Of a stretch of DNA of 16,624 bases, positions 7,825 to 15,688 are shown one piece after another. The notes under the pieces are model-generated. The model made no database searches. It was not told the DNA's origin and was given only the letters and a program-made list of their open reading frames with translations. Origin of the DNA: Nitrospirota bacterium (GTDB lineage: Bacteria > Nitrospirota > Nitrospiria > Nitrospirales > UBA8639); assembly GCA_029879555.1 (NCBI GenBank), contig JAOUQB010000019.1:1-16624 (forward strand), written 5' to 3'. The translations under genes were made by a program, and so were the position numbers. How positions within the stretch are numbered: position 1 is the stretch's first letter; the number at the start of each line of letters is the position of its first letter.

Positions 7825-8265
7825 ATGTATGGAGGTCCATTACAAAACGTGAGCGATTTTACCCCCTCCACATTCCTCGTCATCCTCGTTCTGGGAAGTC
7901 TCACCGTCTCGTGCTCAGGAAAAGGAATCTCTCACATGACTCAAGACCAGCTTCTGGCAGCCATTGAGCAGGGAAATCCCCCGACAATTGTAGATGTTCG
8001 CTCCCAAAGCGAGTATGAATCCGGGCACGTGCCAGGAGCACGGCATCTTCCCTTTTACGCTCTGTGGTCCCGACACGAAGAAATTCAAGCAAAATCGGAA
8101 GATCCGATTATGGTGTATTGCGAACACGGCCCCCGTGCTGGAATCGCCAAATTCGCCCTTTGGACATTGGGGTACACCACCATCATCTACTTAGACGGCC
8201 ACATGTCCGGCTGGAAGGAACGAAAGCTCCCGATAAGCAACGATGCGGGGAAGAATCCTCAGTAA
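7825..8265 (+). CDS. Exported rhodanese-like protein
   Basis: A single rhodanese domain of about 100 residues (35-140) follows an N-terminal hydrophobic segment (17-28). The strand IVDVRS (55-60), the ESGHVPGARHLP segment (65-76) and the active loop C99-EHGP-R104 fit sulfurtransferases that carry a persulfide on the cysteine. The hydrophobic segment ends in TVSC30, a loose lipobox lacking the usual Leu at -3, so lipoprotein anchoring is possible but unsure. ATG 7825 has a poor Shine-Dalgarno; GTG 7849 lies 12 bases after GGAGGT (7831-7836) and is a real alternative that would drop eight residues. The gene converges with the Zn-ribbon gene, 10 bases from its stop. The sulfur acceptor is unknown. 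Confidence 0.88.
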   Translation: MYGGPLQNVSDFTPSTFLVILVLGSLTVSCSGKGISHMTQDQLLAAIEQGNPPTIVDVRSQSEYESGHVPGARHLPFYALWSRHEEIQAKSEDPIMVYCEHGPRAGIAKFALWTLGYTTIIYLDGHMSGWKERKLPISNDAGKNPQ

Positions 8266-8275
8266 CCACATTCGC

Positions 8276-8587
8276 TCAATGATTTGAAATTTTATCGAGC
8301 TTGTGCGGATTTCGATTGGGGCAGGATCGATCACTACACCTGGTTGGAATTGTTTTGGTTCCCTCAACTCGTAAGGCCCCGCAACGTGTTCCATCCTCAC
8401 GCACAAAGGTACATTTTTTCCCAGTTGGCCGAGCATCAAGCCAAAAGGGACAACCTTTGGTCGTACATTTGTAAACTGGACCAAACCGACCACGCGCAGG
8501 ATCAAGGATCCCCTTCCTGCATTGCGGGCACTTTACCCCTGTTGACGTCAGTTCGCTCAATGCACAGCCCTCTTTTTTTGTCGGCAT
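8276..8587 (-). CDS. Stand-alone topoisomerase-type zinc-ribbon protein
   Basis: This 103-residue basic protein has two four-cysteine clusters. The first (Cys20, Cys23, Cys41, Cys46) sits in CPQC...GRFGPVYKCTTKGCPF, the pattern of the C-terminal zinc fingers of type IA DNA topoisomerases. The second (Cys59, Cys69, Cys84, Cys89) is a related ribbon. No catalytic topoisomerase domain is present, so it is probably a small nucleic-acid-binding protein. The gene starts 12 bases after the methyltransferase stop, which suggests co-transcription; only a weak GGA precedes ATG 8587. It is convergent with the rhodanese gene and no terminator separates the two. Confidence 0.8.
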   Translation of the reverse strand: MPTKKEGCALSELTSTGVKCPQCRKGILDPARGRFGPVYKCTTKGCPFWLDARPTGKKCTFVREDGTRCGALRVEGTKTIPTRCSDRSCPNRNPHKLDKISNH

Positions 8588-8599
8588 TACGAAGAATCC

Positions 8600-9421
8600 T
8601 TATAGAGCCCAACCAGACATCACACAGCGTTGAGCGATCAGAGGCACAAAGCTTGTCGTATCGGCGGCAATGCGCTGCATGAACGATTCTGCTAAATGTT
8701 GTTCGGCAAAACATTCGTAGACATCGTCCAGAAATCCACCGCGCAATAACGGATGATAGAGGAATTCATTTCCTGCGCCAGTCTTCACTTCAAGCGGATA
8801 TTCGGTAACCTCGATACGTTCGAGACCTCCGGACTTTAGCCACCTTCGCGCATCTTTTGCTGAAGGCCGTTCTGCAACATATTCGGCAAAATTCCCCCGT
8901 TCGGCCGTGAGCCCTCTGGCTAACATTTCCTGGTCAACGCGTTGCCACAACGAATCGAATGTCCCCAGCGACGGGAAGGTGAGGACGAGTTGCCCCCCCG
9001 GCTTAAGAAAACTTAATAGTTGATGCAACGCCATCTCCCTATCAGGCCGAAAAAACATGAACGATAAATTGCCAGTGATGCGATCGAAACGTCCTAAATG
9101 CTCCGATAACTGCTTGACATCCTCCCGGCGAAATTCCAGCCATGGGAAGTAGGGACCTTGCACCGCCCTGGCCCTTATTAACTGGCCTTCACTGACATCA
9201 ATGGCCAGCACCTGTCCCGCCGAGCCAACACGATGCGCGAGATAGAAGGCCGGAATTCCATCGCCACAGTTCACATCTAAGATGGTTAATCCCTCCTGAA
9301 GATCAAGATGGGTCAGCAGGCTTTCCGCAAACGGCCTGGACCATGGGTCTTTTTTCGGGAATTCACAAAGCCATGCTGGTGGCGTTTTTGAAGAAGACGG
9401 GGAAGGAGTTGGCATTATCAT
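8600..9421 (-). CDS. Class I SAM-dependent methyltransferase (UbiE/type-11-like)
   Basis: This 273-residue soluble protein has a clear SAM-binding fold. Motif I is ILDVNCGDG (47-55), the acidic strand ends VLAIDVSEGQL (71-81, Asp75), and motif III-like KPGGQLVLTFPS lies at 140-151. The C-terminal part (about 155-273) is larger than a minimal fold and probably binds the substrate, which I cannot name. Two ATGs (9421 and 9415) are possible; AGG about nine bases before 9421 favours the first. It probably heads a two-gene unit with the zinc-ribbon gene. A 30-bp imperfect palindrome lies 30 bases upstream of the start and may control it. Confidence 0.87.
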   Translation of the reverse strand: MIMPTPSPSSSKTPPAWLCEFPKKDPWSRPFAESLLTHLDLQEGLTILDVNCGDGIPAFYLAHRVGSAGQVLAIDVSEGQLIRARAVQGPYFPWLEFRREDVKQLSEHLGRFDRITGNLSFMFFRPDREMALHQLLSFLKPGGQLVLTFPSLGTFDSLWQRVDQEMLARGLTAERGNFAEYVAERPSAKDARRWLKSGGLERIEVTEYPLEVKTGAGNEFLYHPLLRGGFLDDVYECFAEQHLAESFMQRIAADTTSFVPLIAQRCVMSGWAL

Positions 9422-9450
9422 TCTGAGAACCTGAAAAACTTGGTGACTTT

Positions 9451-9480
9451 ACCATTCTTTAAACATGTAAAACGAATGGT
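9451..9480. promoter_or_regulatory. 30-bp imperfect palindrome upstream of methyltransferase
   Basis: ACCATTC (9451-9457) and GAATGGT (9474-9480) flank a near-symmetric centre built on ACATGT (9463-9468); 24 of 30 positions match the reverse complement. Outside it TTCTGA (9421-9426) and TCAGAA (9481-9486) are also complementary. No T tract follows on either strand, so an operator is more likely than a terminator. Confidence 0.45.
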
Positions 9481-9556
9481 TCAGAAATGCACTCTTGGCG
9501 GAATGCGGAGGGACTCAAAACCCTTATTGCGTATGAAAAGTCAAAGATGAATGGCC

Positions 9557-10582
9557 CTAGGTAGGCCAACCGGTGAGGACGAATTTGCCGATCATCTTCC
9601 CTGACTCTAATTTCGCGTGGGCGGATCGGAGATTGGCGGCATTAATGGGTGAAAGCGTTTCGGTCAACGTCGATTGGATCTTCCGTTCATCAATCCATTT
9701 GGAAATTTTCGTGAGCAGATGATGTTGTTCGATCATATCATCCGTCTCATACATCGAACGCGTAAACATAAACTCCCACACAAAGGTGGCACTTTTCCGT
9801 TTCAAGGCATTCAGGTTGACGGGTTTAGTGGTATCAACGATCCCGCAAATCCGGCCTTGAGGTTTGATCGCCTCACACATGGCCTGCCAATGTTGGTCAG
9901 TCTGCGAGGTATTAAAAATATACTCCACGATGGGCCGATGTACTTGTTTGAGCTGATCGGGTATCGATTGGGTGTGATCGATTACAGCATCCGCTCCCAT
10001 TTTCCGGCACCAGGTTTGAGACTCATGGCGCGAAGCGGTCGCAATCACATACAGCTTGGCAATTTTGGCAAGTTGAATGGCCAGAGACCCTACCCCGCCG
10101 GCTCCGCCAATAATGAGAATACCGGCGCCCCCCGATTCGCCTTGTGGCGAAATTCCCAAACGATCAAACAGGGCTTCATAGGCTGTGATAGCTGTGAGCG
10201 GCAGCGCAGCAGCTTGAGCCATGTTTATGGAAGCCGGCTTCTTTGCCACAAGCCGTTCATCCACCAAATGATATTCACTATTGGCACCCGGACGACTCAG
10301 GCTCCCCGAATAATAGACCTCGTCTCCTACTCGGAAGAGACTCACCGAGGGTCCCACAGACTCTACGACTCCCGCCGCATCCCAACCCAACACACGCGGC
10401 ACGGTTTCATTTTGCCCCGTCGATTGTGATCGCCGAATTTTTGTGTCGACAGGATTGACGGAGACGGCGCTCACGCGCACCAACAGATCACGCAATTGGG
10501 GATGTGGGATGGTCCGCTCAACGTCCTGAAGTGAGTCCAGATCGGTCGCAGGAAAAGGATGAAGGCACCCAATGGCTTTCAT
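9557..10582 (-). CDS. Zinc-type alcohol dehydrogenase / quinone reductase family (MDR) oxidoreductase
   Basis: This 341-residue cytoplasmic NAD(P)H-dependent oxidoreductase is of the medium-chain dehydrogenase/reductase family, closest by eye to the 'zinc-binding alcohol dehydrogenase family protein' subgroup. The N-terminal GroES-like domain carries SVNPVDTKIR (41-50) and VLGWDAAGVVESVG (64-77). The nucleotide-binding domain has GGAGGVGSLAIQLAK (159-173). The structural-zinc cysteine cluster of classical alcohol dehydrogenases is absent, which fits quinone-oxidoreductase-like members. The substrate is unknown. It starts 11 bases after the phoD-like stop on the same strand and shows almost no Shine-Dalgarno, so it may be translated by coupling from phoD. 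Confidence 0.9.
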   Translation of the reverse strand: MKAIGCLHPFPATDLDSLQDVERTIPHPQLRDLLVRVSAVSVNPVDTKIRRSQSTGQNETVPRVLGWDAAGVVESVGPSVSLFRVGDEVYYSGSLSRPGANSEYHLVDERLVAKKPASINMAQAAALPLTAITAYEALFDRLGISPQGESGGAGILIIGGAGGVGSLAIQLAKIAKLYVIATASRHESQTWCRKMGADAVIDHTQSIPDQLKQVHRPIVEYIFNTSQTDQHWQAMCEAIKPQGRICGIVDTTKPVNLNALKRKSATFVWEFMFTRSMYETDDMIEQHHLLTKISKWIDERKIQSTLTETLSPINAANLRSAHAKLESGKMIGKFVLTGWPT

Positions 10583-10593
10583 AATCAGGTAGC

Positions 10594-11895
10594 TTATTCT
10601 TGCTCGTGGGGATAGTACTGTTCATTTTCAACATCTACCCGATGAAGCAAGGTATTCGTGGGATCGAACCATTCGACTTGAACAAATGGAGTAGGGCTAT
10701 CAAGATGGACGATGACTTTCCCATAATTTTGGGAGGTTTCATGAAAAAATTCAAAACGAGGCTCCAACCTAGAGACCTTATAGTTCATTGGCGCAGCGAG
10801 CGGGCCAAAGATAAATTCACGAACGGCTGGGTCATGTGGCATATGACTGACGGCCGCATGATGCACATCTCCCGCCAAAAAAATCACCCCGGGAATGTGC
10901 TGTTCTTTGATAGTCCTTAAGATGTCGTCCCGCTCATCAGGGTATTCCCCCCATTTATCATCCCTTGGATCAGAGAACGGCACCGAGGACACGATAAATT
11001 TAAAGGTTGCCGAGGAAGCCGCCAACCCCTGCAACAGCCATTCTTTTTGTTCGTCACCTATCATCATTTTGGTTTCTGGATTCCGATACTGACGGCAGTC
11101 TAACAAAAACAATTCCACGCCTTTACCCCATTTGAATGAACGGTACAGACGGTAAGGATCTTGAATGGAAGACCGAATCGGCCAATAATCAAAAAACGCT
11201 TGCCGACCAATAGGCAAGCGCCGATGAATCATCGTGAAATCACTATCGACTTCATGATCGTCCCACATCACAAAGATGGGCGTCGTGGCAAATAATCGTT
11301 GGGTAATGCCATCACGGTTTTCTACATATTTTTTCCAATAATCGGGCAGGGTCAGGGCCTCGGCATCTTTATCTGCATAAATGGTATCACCCAGGTAAAC
11401 AAAAAAATCTGGTTCGGCCTCCCGCATAAATTCAAAAATCGAAAAAGGCCGAAAGCTATTCCGGGTATCGCCCCCAATCACAAACGTCACCGACTTGGAG
11501 TCCTGGGGAAGTGGCGCAGTGACAAATTGGCAAATCGGCCCTCGTCGTTTTCCGGGAACCAGCATCCGGTAAAAATATCGAGTCTGTGGGCTAAGATTCA
11601 CTAATGGAATGCGTGCGGTGAAATCACGATCTGCGCTGGTTAACGTGAGCAAGGTTTCCTGTGGAGCAATCCAATGAGGATCATCTGTCATATATAAAAC
11701 TTGGACCTCCTGCGGACCCTCCGTTTTCACCCACACTAACGCTTCATTGTGCGTCACGTCACCGACGGCACACCCCATTTCCAACCCGTTTGAACGAAAA
11801 GGATTCCGTTCTTCAGGAGTGACACACCCCATCAATGCCAACAGACTTCCCAAGCATCCAACCCACTTTAGCCATGTATAAAACGAATCGTTCAT
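10594..11895 (-). CDS. phoD: PhoD-like phosphodiesterase/phosphatase lipoprotein
   Basis: This 433-residue protein starts with a lipoprotein signal (lipobox LMGC, Cys24), so it is anchored in the envelope. An N-terminal beta domain (about 36-128) precedes the metallophosphatase domain typical of alkaline phosphatase D. Candidate metal ligands are Asp143 in GGDTR, Asp170 with Tyr173 in YLGDTIYAD, the DDHE motif at 212-215, Asp266 in LDCRQYRN, and Asp343/His345/His346 in LAGDVHHAAVS. PhoD enzymes cleave phosphodiesters and monoesters with Fe/Ca, often for phosphate scavenging. No Pho box could be picked out upstream. The start has TGAGGG about eight bases before it. A weak TTGCAA-N18-AATTAT pair on the minus strand (11957-11986) could be its promoter. 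Confidence 0.92.
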   Translation of the reverse strand: MNDSFYTWLKWVGCLGSLLALMGCVTPEERNPFRSNGLEMGCAVGDVTHNEALVWVKTEGPQEVQVLYMTDDPHWIAPQETLLTLTSADRDFTARIPLVNLSPQTRYFYRMLVPGKRRGPICQFVTAPLPQDSKSVTFVIGGDTRNSFRPFSIFEFMREAEPDFFVYLGDTIYADKDAEALTLPDYWKKYVENRDGITQRLFATTPIFVMWDDHEVDSDFTMIHRRLPIGRQAFFDYWPIRSSIQDPYRLYRSFKWGKGVELFLLDCRQYRNPETKMMIGDEQKEWLLQGLAASSATFKFIVSSVPFSDPRDDKWGEYPDERDDILRTIKEQHIPGVIFLAGDVHHAAVSHMPHDPAVREFIFGPLAAPMNYKVSRLEPRFEFFHETSQNYGKVIVHLDSPTPFVQVEWFDPTNTLLHRVDVENEQYYPHEQE

Positions 11896-12083
11896 CGATC
11901 AACCCTCATATTGAATATCGTTCTAAAAACCCCATATGTCGGTCTCAAGGTTCAAAATAATTGCCAGGGTGCCTCACTTTTTGCAACCCATCTTTTGAGT
12001 GAAGTTGAGGCCATTGTCGCGATCGTTGTCCTATGACTTTTTCTTACCTTCGCACCACTTCCCTCGTTCACCATCGTTGAACT

Positions 12084-12647
12084 ATGATGTATTGTATGCG
12101 AATCTTTTCTGTTATTCATCACCTACCCTACTCAAGATTTCTCATCCCCTGCATAGTGGTCCTTATTGGTGCCCTTGGGAACGGGAAGGTGTGGAGCCAA
12201 CCACATGGAGGCCAAAAAACTTCACATGAGGCCACCAAGGTGGCCATGAATGCCTCTCCGTTTTCTTCCATTCAACCACGGCCCAAGCTGCCCGTTGAAC
12301 CGGACGAGTTTGATCCCCGGGAAATCAACGCCTATTACGACTGGCGCAATGACATGTTTTTCAGAGAATTCGACTTGACCGGTTCGGGATCCGTCAACTT
12401 CATGACCGCCCGCCGGACCTATAAGGTCTGGCTGGATGACTATGGCACCCCCGTGGTCCTCACCATGGGTGACCCCGTGTTCTACTGGATTGATCTGAAC
12501 GGCAATGGCAAATTCGAGCAGGAACTCGGTGAGATGTTTAAAGACTCTTATGAAGATGGGGTCACCGGAAACGAGGAACCCTATGATAATAGCGACCTAC
12601 AAGAACCCGCCGGCCCCGGCCCCCAATGGAGCCCTCCTCAACACTGA
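12084..12647 (+). CDS. Secreted hypothetical protein with Ca-loop-like motifs
   Basis: I do not recognise this 187-residue family. A signal peptide spans the N-terminus (hydrophobic 19-30, likely cleavage near VWS38). The mature part has two Asp/Gly-rich loops: DLTGSGSVN (97-105) and DLNGNGKFE (137-145), which look like the first half of EF-hand or dockerin calcium loops but lack the Glu at position 12. Between them are aromatic strands (RTYKVWLDDYG, DPVFYWIDL). The C-terminus is Pro-rich. Starts at 12084, 12087 and 12096 are all possible and none has a good Shine-Dalgarno. It is convergent with the cupredoxin-like gene and diverges from phoD, so it is transcribed alone. Confidence 0.7.
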   Translation: MMYCMRIFSVIHHLPYSRFLIPCIVVLIGALGNGKVWSQPHGGQKTSHEATKVAMNASPFSSIQPRPKLPVEPDEFDPREINAYYDWRNDMFFREFDLTGSGSVNFMTARRTYKVWLDDYGTPVVLTMGDPVFYWIDLNGNGKFEQELGEMFKDSYEDGVTGNEEPYDNSDLQEPAGPGPQWSPPQH

Positions 12648-12664
12648 AATGACCAACAATTCTT

Positions 12665-12708
12665 AAAAAACGAAAAGTTGCCTTTTCGTGTAGAAAAGGC
12701 GGCTTTTG
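12665..12708 (-). terminator. Rho-independent terminator for the cupredoxin-like gene
   Basis: On the minus strand a 15-bp stem (two G-T wobbles) between CAAAAGCCGCCTTTTC and GAAAAGGCAACTTTTCG, with a five-base loop, is followed by TTTTTT. It lies just after the stop at 12728. It may also slow transcripts arriving from the convergent gene ending at 12647. Confidence 0.85.
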
Positions 12709-12727
12709 AAGATTCCCTGATTTTTCT

Positions 12728-13531
12728 TTATCCAGAAAAAGCAAAGTCAGTGCCCAGCGCCTTTCCCGGCAACACATGCACCTCTTGCTCTTGAAGACCA
12801 AGCACGGGATGCCAGGCGCGAAGGGTATAGTGGCCTGGCGGAATATTGTCGATGACAAATTGCCCCTTCTCATCGGAAATGGCGAAATAAGGATTCTTCA
12901 CGACATACAGCCAGTTTTGCATAAAGTCATGCCGATTACAGGTCATTCTTATGAGACGGCTGTCCTTCAATTTTCCAGAATCAAACACGCGGTCGAATGA
13001 TCCGTCGGGCTGAATATCCCGATTGTGTAACGTGCGTAAGACGTTTCCCCTAGTATCTAATGCCACAAAAGTATGGAGTACATGCTTAATGGAATCCTTG
13101 TTGCCAAACCGCACAGCCTCATCCGGAGTTAACACTCCCGTGAAAGGACCGAAGTTACAGTTTTCTGTGTTCACTCGTAACCCCAACGTTTCTCCACCCA
13201 CATATTGAAACGTGCCTTTTCCAGGAGCCTTTCCCTGAAAATCTTGCTTCGCGAAAGGCTTTCCCGATTCTACCCCTTCCAAGATCACAACTGCTCCCTT
13301 GAGCAAACCATTCAGGGCTTCTACCTTTTCCAAACTCCTCTGATGACCACAAACTTCAAGATTCTTTTCGACTTCAAACTGCAATGGCTCTGGAGGTTTT
13401 CCTGAGAAGGTGACCCTTCCAGTAATTGTGGCACCATCTCTTACTTCAGCCACGTCATAGGCTTGGGCCATCGTAACCCAACCTATGAAAATGAGGGTGG
13501 CAAGACACGCATAGCTGAGGACTTTTCTCAT
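12728..13531 (-). CDS. Exported cupredoxin / carboxypeptidase-regulatory-like protein
   Basis: This 267-residue periplasmic protein has a signal peptide cleaved after AQA24. Residues about 30-210 look like a cupredoxin-type sandwich: paired histidines at 150 and 153 (KHVLH) and the later block MTCNRHDFM with Cys198, His201 and Met204 give the His-Cys-His-Met ligand order of a type 1 copper site. Residues 211-245 (GQFVIDNIPPGHYTLRAWHP) form a carboxypeptidase-regulatory-like strand pair, a combination often annotated 'methylamine utilization protein' although the name carries no proven function. It follows the outer-membrane barrel gene by 42 bases with a good GGAGGG Shine-Dalgarno, so the two are probably co-transcribed. 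Copper binding is inferred from the motif, not shown. Confidence 0.83.
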   Translation of the reverse strand: MRKVLSYACLATLIFIGWVTMAQAYDVAEVRDGATITGRVTFSGKPPEPLQFEVEKNLEVCGHQRSLEKVEALNGLLKGAVVILEGVESGKPFAKQDFQGKAPGKGTFQYVGGETLGLRVNTENCNFGPFTGVLTPDEAVRFGNKDSIKHVLHTFVALDTRGNVLRTLHNRDIQPDGSFDRVFDSGKLKDSRLIRMTCNRHDFMQNWLYVVKNPYFAISDEKGQFVIDNIPPGHYTLRAWHPVLGLQEQEVHVLPGKALGTDFAFSG

Positions 13532-13573
13532 AGGAATTTCCCTCCGTTTTTCATTCAGCGACTCTTGATCACC

Positions 13574-14731
13574 TTAGTTAATGATCTGCCAGCCGACAAA
13601 AAAGGTATAGTCCGATTCCAATTGTGGTCCATCAAGGTTTTGATAGATCGGCACACCACCTTCAATTCCCAAGTGATTTTCTAATCCCATGACTTCCGGA
13701 AAAAGAATATTCACACCCACCAAGAGATCTAAGCGCTCTCCACCCCTGAGACCCGTTAGAGCCGTGGGAACAAGTGGAACGCCTGCTGGGTTGGTTCGAG
13801 TAATATTCGGGTCTCGGCCTTCATAGTCAGCCCAGTCTTTCCATTTCAAGCGGAGAGAGTTACTGATCCAGTCCGCCCAGCGATAGGCTCCATAAGCACT
13901 CACTTCATATTCATCACCCAATGCATATCCCTGACTGTTATCCCCAAGCCGAATGGTTCCAATGGCTTGTGCACCCCAAGTTGCTCTTCCCAAGCCCCCC
14001 GAATAGGTCAACCCCGGGAACAGATCTACCGTCCCTGACCCTAATTGCATGGGATACGGGAGTCGCGTCACGCCCAACGGCGTAGCACCCGTGGCCTTAA
14101 TATCTCCGGTGGGGAGACCGACGGCCGCATTGAAATGAAATCGATGCGAACCAATGCTGGGCGCTTCAAAGGCATACAGTCGCACCAACGAACCCAATCG
14201 AATATCCCCAAATCCACTGGACTTCGTGGTAAATTTCACGCCGGTCCTTGTTTCATGATCCATCGATTTTAGAACATAGGGAATCATGGCAGTCAGCGTC
14301 ACGGTTTGATTGAGCCCATACATGAACCCAAACATGTGCATTTGGGTGGTCATCTCAGTTGGGGCGACAAAGAAATCCCTTAAGACATCGGCCTTGGAGA
14401 GATTATTGGTCCCATCGCGATTCCCCTCCATAAACATCCGCATATATTTGTAGGTGAACATGAATTCACCTTGATTGTGGGTATGGTCCCCCATCATCCC
14501 AATGGGGCCATGAGAATCCGGGCTTTCCGCAGGATAAAAATCACCAATGACCAGTTGTTCCCCCTTTTCCTGCGCTCGCTTCCCCATACTTTCCTCAAAA
14601 CCGCCCATCATTCCATCCAGAATGGCAGCTTCAACTGCCAGCCCTGATCCACCAATGATCACGGCACTGCTTACCACGCTCATACAGATAGTTCGAAAAC
14701 CGAACCACAATTTTTCTCGTCCAGAATCCAT
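13574..14731 (-). CDS. Outer-membrane beta-barrel transporter (phenol MetA-like family)
   Basis: This 385-residue protein has alternating polar/apolar strands, a C-terminal aromatic strand (DYTFFVGWQIIN) and motifs such as GFGDIRLGSLVRLY and GLPTGDI that fit the 'Phenol_MetA_deg' barrel family; such proteins also occur beside metal-handling genes. I chose ATG 14731 because AAGGAG lies 10 bases upstream and because the upstream in-frame ATG at 14851 would place 40 unlikely residues before the signal sequence (FRTICMSVVSSAVIIGGSGLAVEA). The early mature part is rich in His and Met (GMMGDHTHN; KYMRMFMEG; TTQMHMFGFMYG), suggesting soft-metal contact. Gene order places it between a His/Cys-rich exported peptide and a cupredoxin-like protein. 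The transported substrate is not known. Confidence 0.83.
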   Translation of the reverse strand: MDSGREKLWFGFRTICMSVVSSAVIIGGSGLAVEAAILDGMMGGFEESMGKRAQEKGEQLVIGDFYPAESPDSHGPIGMMGDHTHNQGEFMFTYKYMRMFMEGNRDGTNNLSKADVLRDFFVAPTEMTTQMHMFGFMYGLNQTVTLTAMIPYVLKSMDHETRTGVKFTTKSSGFGDIRLGSLVRLYAFEAPSIGSHRFHFNAAVGLPTGDIKATGATPLGVTRLPYPMQLGSGTVDLFPGLTYSGGLGRATWGAQAIGTIRLGDNSQGYALGDEYEVSAYGAYRWADWISNSLRLKWKDWADYEGRDPNITRTNPAGVPLVPTALTGLRGGERLDLLVGVNILFPEVMGLENHLGIEGGVPIYQNLDGPQLESDYTFFVGWQIIN

Positions 14732-14931
14732 ACTGCGACATCTCCTTAAAAAAATCCAAATACTATTCCCCGCCGGATCAAGACAAAGGAAGACAAACCC
14801 ACTCTTCCTCACAACCAAACCCCTATTCTGGGAGGGTTTCAAGACCCCCATGAAAATAGCTTCCGCGCAACAAATACGCTGCTTAGGAAAATGGGATTCC
14901 GTGTTGTTACAGAAAAAGCAAATGGTGATGT

Positions 14932-15234
14932 TTAGGAGGACGGAGGCGCACGGGAAGGGGAAGGAATGACGAATATGGGTATGACCGTTGAAGGCTCCTC
15001 CTCTTCTATCCCAAGGAAGGACACAATAGGGGCAGCCACAACCACCAGCTCACCAGCATGAAGCTGGCCAGCCGCACAATACCAGCTACACAGTGTCGTG
15101 GCGTGCGTGGAAGACGAATGATGATGGGTATGCTGAGAAACATGCCCAACAGCCTGTGCCGAAAGAACTCCGCCCAGCAAGAGAAGCAGGACGACTAAAG
15201 AGGCGGCAAGAAATGACGATCGCAACGTTCGCAT
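14932..15234 (-). CDS. Small exported His/Cys-rich protein (DUF2946-like)
   Basis: This 100-residue protein has a strong signal peptide cleaved after AQA28. The mature N-terminus carries a dense cluster of metal ligands: His31, His35, His37-39, His44 and a CSWYC motif (Cys49, Cys53). A hydrophobic stretch (62-75) and a Pro/Ser-rich end follow. The H-cluster plus CxxxC layout resembles DUF2946-type peptides found in copper loci; that likeness is by eye. It is the first gene of the minus-strand group that continues with the barrel and cupredoxin-like genes, but a 200-base gap separates it from the barrel start, so a second promoter or processing is possible. The start is supported by a promoter and by GGA eight bases upstream. 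Confidence 0.75.
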   Translation of the reverse strand: MRTLRSSFLAASLVVLLLLLGGVLSAQAVGHVSQHTHHHSSSTHATTLCSWYCAAGQLHAGELVVVAAPIVSFLGIEEEEPSTVIPIFVIPSPSRAPPSS

Positions 15235-15260
15235 TGAAATTCCAGAAAAAAGAAAGCCCT

Positions 15261-15290
15261 ATTGTAGATACCCTCTTCGATCACTTTCAA
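15261..15290 (-). promoter_or_regulatory. Sigma-70-type promoter for the His/Cys-rich gene
   Basis: On the minus strand TTGAAA (15285-15290) and TACAAT (15261-15266) are separated by 18 bases; each hexamer matches the consensus at 5 of 6 positions. Transcription would begin near 15254, giving a leader of about 20 bases before ATG 15234. Confidence 0.55.
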
Positions 15291-15454
15291 GCATTTTACC
15301 ATATGCGAGCCCCGTCATTAGGAAATGCAAGTGGACAAACTACCCGTTCCAAGGCATGTCGTGTGACATCTAGGATCCGATATCTCTAGAATATGTAGAG
15401 GGAATCAACAAGGGAAATTACCCGGATGATCCACCCAGTACTTTTTGTTCCCCT

Positions 15455-15646
15455 ATGACCAAACCTGATCCATCACCAAAATCTTCAGAGCCTCGGCAGC
15501 CAGCTCAGCCACGCATAAACACCCAGATTCACCGGCGGCAAAAGGCCAAAGCCATTCCCCCAATGAAAGACGAGTGGGACGACCAATCTAAATCTCCGCC
15601 AAATCTTCGCACGCCATCTTCAAAAATGAAAAAAAAATCTCCCTAA
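15455..15646 (+). CDS. Doubtful small basic Pro/Lys-rich ORF
   Basis: This 63-residue reading frame encodes a polar, disordered peptide rich in Pro, Lys, Ser and Arg (KKKSP end; KMKDEW-like middle), with no family resemblance. It has no Shine-Dalgarno before ATG 15455. It occupies an otherwise empty 540-base gap (15235-15776) and does not overlap any better candidate, which is the main support. It could equally be a chance frame. The rest of the gap holds the minus-strand promoter and the 15689-15718 hairpin. Confidence 0.3.
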   Translation: MTKPDPSPKSSEPRQPAQPRINTQIHRRQKAKAIPPMKDEWDDQSKSPPNLRTPSSKMKKKSP

Positions 15647-15688
15647 CCAATTTGCCATATACGGGCTCAACAGCGACCACTAACAGAA

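Noticed and set aside
8284..8682. Forward 132-residue ORF
   Set aside because: Antisense to the zinc-ribbon and methyltransferase genes, whose Cys and SAM motifs are intact.
9674..10429. Forward 251-residue ORF
   Set aside because: Antisense to the oxidoreductase, whose Rossmann motif and full length are clear.
14732..14851. N-terminal extension of the outer-membrane barrel
   Set aside because: It would place 40 non-conserved residues before a normal signal sequence; the strong AAGGAG supports ATG 14731.
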